A stretch of DNA of 10,486 bases from an uncultured beta proteobacterium (lineage in GTDB: Bacteria > Pseudomonadota > Gammaproteobacteria > Burkholderiales > Burkholderiaceae_C), in contig CAILKA010000014.1 in the NCBI GenBank assembly GCA_903834645.1, positions 1 to 10,486 on the forward strand, given 5' to 3'. Below are positions 6,479 to 10,486 of this stretch, piece after piece. The position numbers and the translations under genes were made by a program. Positions within the stretch are counted from its first letter, which is position 1; every line of letters begins with the position of its first letter. The notes under the pieces are model-generated. The model saw only the letters and a list, made by a program, of their open reading frames with translations, had not been told where the DNA came from and did no database searches.

Positions 6479-7642
6479 ATGAGCGCTGCGCGCTGGCGCC
6501 GGGCGATGAACGCGGCTGCGGGGCAGGGCGTCTGGCCGCGCGTGCGCCCGGCTCCGGTGGCTGCGGGTGCCGGCGCGACGCTCAAGCCGGTCCCGCCCGA
6601 TCCCTACGCTGAAAGCGATGCCCCGCGCTGGCTCAAGTTCCTGTGGCGCACGCTTTCGGCGCGGCACGTGTTCGTGTTCATGGGCGTGCTGGTGTTCCCC
6701 TTCGTGGCTACGCCTTTCCTCACCTTCCAGGTGGGGGCGCAGGCGCTCCTGTTGGGCCTGATCGCGCTGTCGCTCACGTTCCTGGGTGGCTACGGCGGGA
6801 TGGTGTCGCTCGCGCAGATGTCGGTGGCCGGCATGGCGGGCTACGCCACCGCCATCCTTGGGGTGAGCAGCACCCCGATCAGTCTCGGCTGGCCCTGGTG
6901 GGTGGCGGTGCCCTTCGCGGTGGCCATCGCCACCGCGTGCGCCACCGTGATCGGTTGGCTGTCGGTGCGTACAGAGGGCATCTACACGATCATGATCACG
7001 CTGGCCTTCGGCGTGGCCTTCTACTTTCTGGTGCTGCAGAACTACAGCCTCTTCAACGGCTTCCAGGGCTTCCAGAAGGTCTATCCGCCCGAGGTCTTCG
7101 GCGTGCAGTGGCGGGACCCGCTGCCCTTCTACTTTCTGAGCCTGTTCTGGGCGCTGACGGGATACCTGGCCGTGAAGTGGCTGGTGCGCACGCCCTTTGG
7201 CATTGCGCTCCAGGGCGTGCGCGACAACCCGAGGCGCATGGCGGCACTGGGCTTTCATGTGGTGGCGCACCGCGTGGCGGCCTATGCCTTTGCCGGGCTG
7301 CTTGCCGCAGTGGGCGGCGTGCTTCTCGTCTGGTACAACGGCCTGATCTCCCCGGGCTCGGTCAACACCGGCTGGCAGATCAACATCCTCGTGATGGCCG
7401 TGCTGGGCGGCATGCGTCATCCGATCGGGGCCTTCCTCGGCGCCGCCGTGTTCGTGCTGCTGCAGACCTTCGCGATCGACGTCGTCGACCGCGAGCGCTT
7501 CAACCTGGTGATCGGCGTGGTCTTCCTCGCCATCGTGCTGTTCTCACCCGACGGGCTGCTCGGGCTGTGGGCCAAGCTGCGTGCGCGCTTCGGCCCGGAC
7601 CAGGCGGTCCAGGCTCCCGTGACGACAACCCCGCGCCACTGA
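6479..7642 (+). CDS. livM: Liv-type (HAAT) ABC transporter permease, LivM family
   Basis: Predicted 387-aa inner-membrane permease, second half of the Liv-type channel. Hydrophobic segments start at about residue 64. The LivM signature region is FLGGYGGMVSLAQMSVAGMAGYA (about 101-123). A coupling loop lies at about 236-260 (VRTPFGIALQGVRDNPRRMAALGF), and GGMRHPIGAFLGAAVF is at about 310-325. An N-terminal extension of about 50 residues, rich in Ala, Arg and Pro, precedes the first membrane segment. The start at 6479 has a GGAG/AGGG stretch upstream (6467-6475); ATG at 6506 (Met10) is an alternative. It lies 61 bases after the LivH-type gene and 24 bases before the binding-protein gene. Substrate specificity is set mainly by the binding protein and remains unknown. 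Confidence 0.91.
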   Translation: MSAARWRRAMNAAAGQGVWPRVRPAPVAAGAGATLKPVPPDPYAESDAPRWLKFLWRTLSARHVFVFMGVLVFPFVATPFLTFQVGAQALLLGLIALSLTFLGGYGGMVSLAQMSVAGMAGYATAILGVSSTPISLGWPWWVAVPFAVAIATACATVIGWLSVRTEGIYTIMITLAFGVAFYFLVLQNYSLFNGFQGFQKVYPPEVFGVQWRDPLPFYFLSLFWALTGYLAVKWLVRTPFGIALQGVRDNPRRMAALGFHVVAHRVAAYAFAGLLAAVGGVLLVWYNGLISPGSVNTGWQINILVMAVLGGMRHPIGAFLGAAVFVLLQTFAIDVVDRERFNLVIGVVFLAIVLFSPDGLLGLWAKLRARFGPDQAVQAPVTTTPRH

Positions 7643-7654
7643 GCGCATTTCTGC

Positions 7655-7660
7655 AAGGAG
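7655..7660 (+). promoter_or_regulatory. strong ribosome-binding site for the binding-protein gene
   Basis: AAGGAG lies 6 bases before the GTG at 7667. It is the clearest Shine-Dalgarno in the window and supports the non-ATG start. It fits the need for many binding-protein copies per transporter. Confidence 0.7.
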
Positions 7661-7666
7661 ACGACA

Positions 7667-8923
7667 GTGAAGGTAACGAAACGGATCTGGGTTCGCTCGA
7701 TGGTGGGCGCAGCAGCGTGGGCTGCCGTCGCGGGAACGGCCTGGGCACAGCAGGGTGCTCCGATCAAGATCGGCGTGCTGGCCACGCTCGAAGGGCCATT
7801 TGCCGCAGGTGGTGCCGACGGCATGCGTGGCGCCGAACTGGCCATCAAGCAGCGAGGCGGCATGGTGGCCGGGCGCCGCATCGAGATGGTGCGCGCCTCC
7901 TCCAACGCCAACCCCGACGTGGCGGTGAACGCCGTGCGCAAGCTCGTGGAGCAGGACAAGGTCGACGTCGTCGTCGGCCCACTCTCTGGCGGCGAGGGCA
8001 TTGCGGTCAAGGACTACGCCAAGACCCAGCCCAACATGACCTTCATCAATGGCGGCTCGGGCGCGCAGGCCACCACGCTCGTCAACCCGAGCACCAACTT
8101 CTTCCGCTTTAACACCGAGGGTGCGCAGTGGATGGTGGGCCTGGGCAAGGCGGCCATGGACAAGGGCTACAAGCGCGTGATGGTCATTGCCGAGGACTAC
8201 GCCTTCCCGTACTCGCAGGTGCAGGGCTTCATGGCGGAGTTCTGCCGCCTGGGCGGCAAGGTGCCGACCAAGGCCTGGGTACCGCTGGGCGGAAAGGACT
8301 ACTCCTCGGTGATCGCGCGCATCCCGAAGGACGTGGACGCTCTGCTCGTGGTGCTGGGTGGCGCAGACGCAGTGAACTTCCTGAACCAGTACGAGGCCGC
8401 AGGCGGCGACAAGCCGATGATGGGTGGCTCCATCACCGTCAGCCAGGACGTGCTGAACTACCGCGGCAAGCGGCGTGACTCGCTGGTGGGCACCATCTCT
8501 GCCGGCCCCTACGCCGACACCTTCGACGGCGCCGACTGGAAGGCTTTCGTCGCCGACTATCAGAAGAACTATCCGGTGTCGGCCGGCGGCTACCCCAGCC
8601 CGAGCCTGTTCGCGCTTGTCTACTACACGAACATGAAGGCCGCGCTGGACGCCCTCGACCAGGTCAAGGGTGACCTCTCCGGCGGTCAGGCGAAGTATCG
8701 CGAGGCGCTGTCCAAGCTTGAGCTGAAGATGCCCACCGGCACCGTGCGGCTGGATGCCAACCGCCAGGCGATCGGCACGACCTTCGTGACCGAGGTGGTC
8801 AAGGACAGCAAGGGCGAGCTCACCACACGCGTGCTGCGCAAGGTCGACAACGTCGACCAGATGCTGGGCATGAAGAAGGAGGAGTTCCAGATGGGCTCGC
8901 GCGACGTACCAAACTGCCCCTGA
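7667..8923 (+). CDS. periplasmic substrate-binding protein, Liv-type (Peripla_BP_6-like)
   Basis: Predicted 418-aa exported binding protein of the type I periplasmic fold used by HAAT transporters. A Sec signal peptide is clear: basic VTKRIWVR, a hydrophobic Ala-rich core, and a likely cleavage after AWA at residue 27 (before QQGAPIKIG). No lipobox Cys is present. The mature part opens with IKIGVLATLEGPFAAGGADG, then the ANPDVAVNAVRKLVEQDKVDVVVGP stretch and GGSGAQATTLVNPSTNFFR, as in LivK/AmiC-like proteins. The C-terminal half has YPSPSLFALVYYTNMKAALDAL. It starts at GTG after a strong AAGGAG. The position between permease and ATPase genes makes it the dedicated receptor of this importer. 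LivK-like proteins bind amino acids, amides, urea, aromatic acids and more, so the ligand is open; nearby amidohydrolases point to an amide or peptide-like compound (inference). Confidence 0.93.
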   Translation: MKVTKRIWVRSMVGAAAWAAVAGTAWAQQGAPIKIGVLATLEGPFAAGGADGMRGAELAIKQRGGMVAGRRIEMVRASSNANPDVAVNAVRKLVEQDKVDVVVGPLSGGEGIAVKDYAKTQPNMTFINGGSGAQATTLVNPSTNFFRFNTEGAQWMVGLGKAAMDKGYKRVMVIAEDYAFPYSQVQGFMAEFCRLGGKVPTKAWVPLGGKDYSSVIARIPKDVDALLVVLGGADAVNFLNQYEAAGGDKPMMGGSITVSQDVLNYRGKRRDSLVGTISAGPYADTFDGADWKAFVADYQKNYPVSAGGYPSPSLFALVYYTNMKAALDALDQVKGDLSGGQAKYREALSKLELKMPTGTVRLDANRQAIGTTFVTEVVKDSKGELTTRVLRKVDNVDQMLGMKKEEFQMGSRDVPNCP

Positions 8924-8957
8924 GGCAGGTCCACTCGCGGCACGATTGCTCCTGCCT
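8914..8957 (+). repeat. competing small hairpins between the binding-protein and ATPase genes
   Basis: CTGCC (8914-8918) can pair with GGCAG (8924-8928) around the binding-protein stop codon. AGGCAGG (8923-8929) can instead pair with CCTGCCT (8951-8957), which lies just before the ATG at 8964. The two pairings exclude each other. There is no T-run, so this is not a standard terminator. Confidence 0.4.
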
Positions 8958-8963
8958 GTTCCG

Positions 8964-9796
8964 ATGGCCTCCATCACCTCGCGCACCGGTGCTTCCCGCG
9001 CAGCAGCCTCGGCGGCTGGCGCGGGCGCGACCGGTGCGCGCGCTCCGCTGGCGTCCTCCGACGCCCTCGTGTTGCACGGTGTGACGCGGGCCTTCGGAGC
9101 GCTGCGCGCGGTGGACGAGGTGTCGTTCGCCGTGGCGGCCGGGCAGAAGTACGCCGTCCTCGGCTCCAACGGCGCGGGCAAGACGACCCTCTTCAACGCC
9201 ATCACCGGGGACTTCCCGCCCACTGCCGGGCGGATCGAATTCTTTGGCGAGGACATCACGGCGCTGCCGCCGCACGAGCGCATCCGAAAGGGATTGCGGC
9301 GCACGTACCAGTCCTCGCTGCTCTTTCGCGACCTGTCGGTGCGCGACAACCTCTTCCTGGCCGTGCGGGGCGTGGCCAGTGGCCGCTTCGGGATGTGGCG
9401 GCCGTCGGCCGCGCATCCTTCCCGGCTGGCCACCGAGGACCTGCTCGAGCGTGTGCGGCTTGCGCACATCGCCAACGAGCCGGTGGCCAACCTCGCGCAC
9501 GGCCAGCAGCGCCAGCTCGAGATCGGCATGGCGCTGGCCGGCGCGCCGCGCCTGATCCTCTTCGACGAGCCGGCCGCGGGGCTGTCGCCGGCGGAGCGGC
9601 GCGAGCTGGTGGCACTGCTCGTCTCGCTGCCGGCACACATGAGCTTCGTCATCATCGAGCACGACCTGGACATTGCCCTGAAGGTCTCCGAGCGCGTGAC
9701 CGTGATGCACAACGGCCGCGTGCTGCGCACGGGCACGCCCGCCGAGATCGAGTCCGACAGCCAGGTCCAGGCCATCTACATGGGAGGGCACCACTG

Positions 9797-9797
<1 letters not shown>
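8964..9797 (+). CDS. livG: Liv-type (HAAT) ABC transporter ATP-binding protein, LivG family
   Basis: Predicted 277-aa cytoplasmic ATPase. Walker A is GSNGAGKTT at residues 67-75, the Q-loop Gln is in RRTYQ (116), the signature is LAHGQQRQLE (177-186), Walker B is LILFDEP with catalytic Glu202, and the switch His is His233 in IEHDLDIAL. The LAHGQ signature and the following DEPAAGLSP are LivG-like (E. coli LivG has a similar LAYGQQ). The start is uncertain. ATG at 8964 is preferred; TTG at 8946 would add six residues; neither has a good Shine-Dalgarno. The first ~33 residues are Ala/Gly/Ser-rich and lie outside the ATPase core, so a further downstream start cannot be excluded. It begins 40 bases after the binding-protein gene and overlaps the next ATPase gene by one base. 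Confidence 0.91.
9782..9788 (+). promoter_or_regulatory. ribosome-binding site for the LivF-type gene
   Basis: GGGAGGG lies inside the last LivG-type codons, 8 bases before the ATG at 9797. With the TGATG stop/start overlap it supports coupled translation of the two ATPases. Confidence 0.6.

Positions 9798-10486
<689 letters not shown>

Noticed and set aside
9495..9530. Non-canonical ABC signature LAHGQ instead of LSGGQ in the LivG-type ATPase
   Set aside because: LivG-family proteins commonly carry a variant such as LAYGQQ, so this is family-typical rather than a defect.
7544..9775. Antisense open frame of over 700 codons opposite the binding-protein and LivG-type genes
   Set aside because: It is a GC-driven shadow of two well-supported genes. 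It has no recognisable domain and mixes low-complexity Arg/Ala/His text.

Overview
This is a very GC-rich, densely coding bacterial chromosome segment. The codon use, the partial L17 at the left edge and the gene style suggest a betaproteobacterium of the Burkholderiales type. That placement is inferred from protein style only; no taxonomic marker is complete here.

Left edge (1-436): the 3' end of rplQ (ribosomal protein L17), normally the last gene of the alpha ribosomal-protein operon. Its frame stays open about 100 codons beyond the conserved end and runs antisense into the next gene. Positions 236-1782 hold a minus-strand pair: a TetR-family regulator and, overlapping it by ATGA, an alpha/beta hydrolase resembling kynurenine formamidase or esterase (HGGYW and GHSAG motifs).

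The gap at 1783-2018 separates this pair from a divergent plus-strand gene set. It holds a perfect 10-bp inverted repeat (1860-1885), the best candidate for a TetR operator, and two back-to-back GC-rich inverted repeats (1805-1838) in the tetR leader.

Right part (2019 to the window end): seven tightly packed plus-strand genes that look like one operon. They are a second alpha/beta hydrolase (GTG start), two paralogous cytoplasmic amidohydrolases of the COG1228/imidazolonepropionase-like group, and a full branched-chain/hydrophobic amino-acid-type (HAAT/Liv) ABC importer. The importer order is LivH-type permease, LivM-type permease, periplasmic binding protein, LivG-type ATPase, LivF-type ATPase. 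The last gene is cut by the window end.

Reading the genes together (inference): a periplasmic binding protein captures an amide-, peptide- or ester-containing compound and the Liv-type channel imports it. The two amidohydrolases and one or two alpha/beta hydrolases then cleave it in the cytoplasm, with the TetR protein sensing the substrate or a product. The substrate cannot be named from sequence. The main oddities are the tandem amidohydrolase duplication with diverged pocket regions, the run-on rplQ frame, and an abrupt change in codon use in the last ~135 bases of the livF-type gene.
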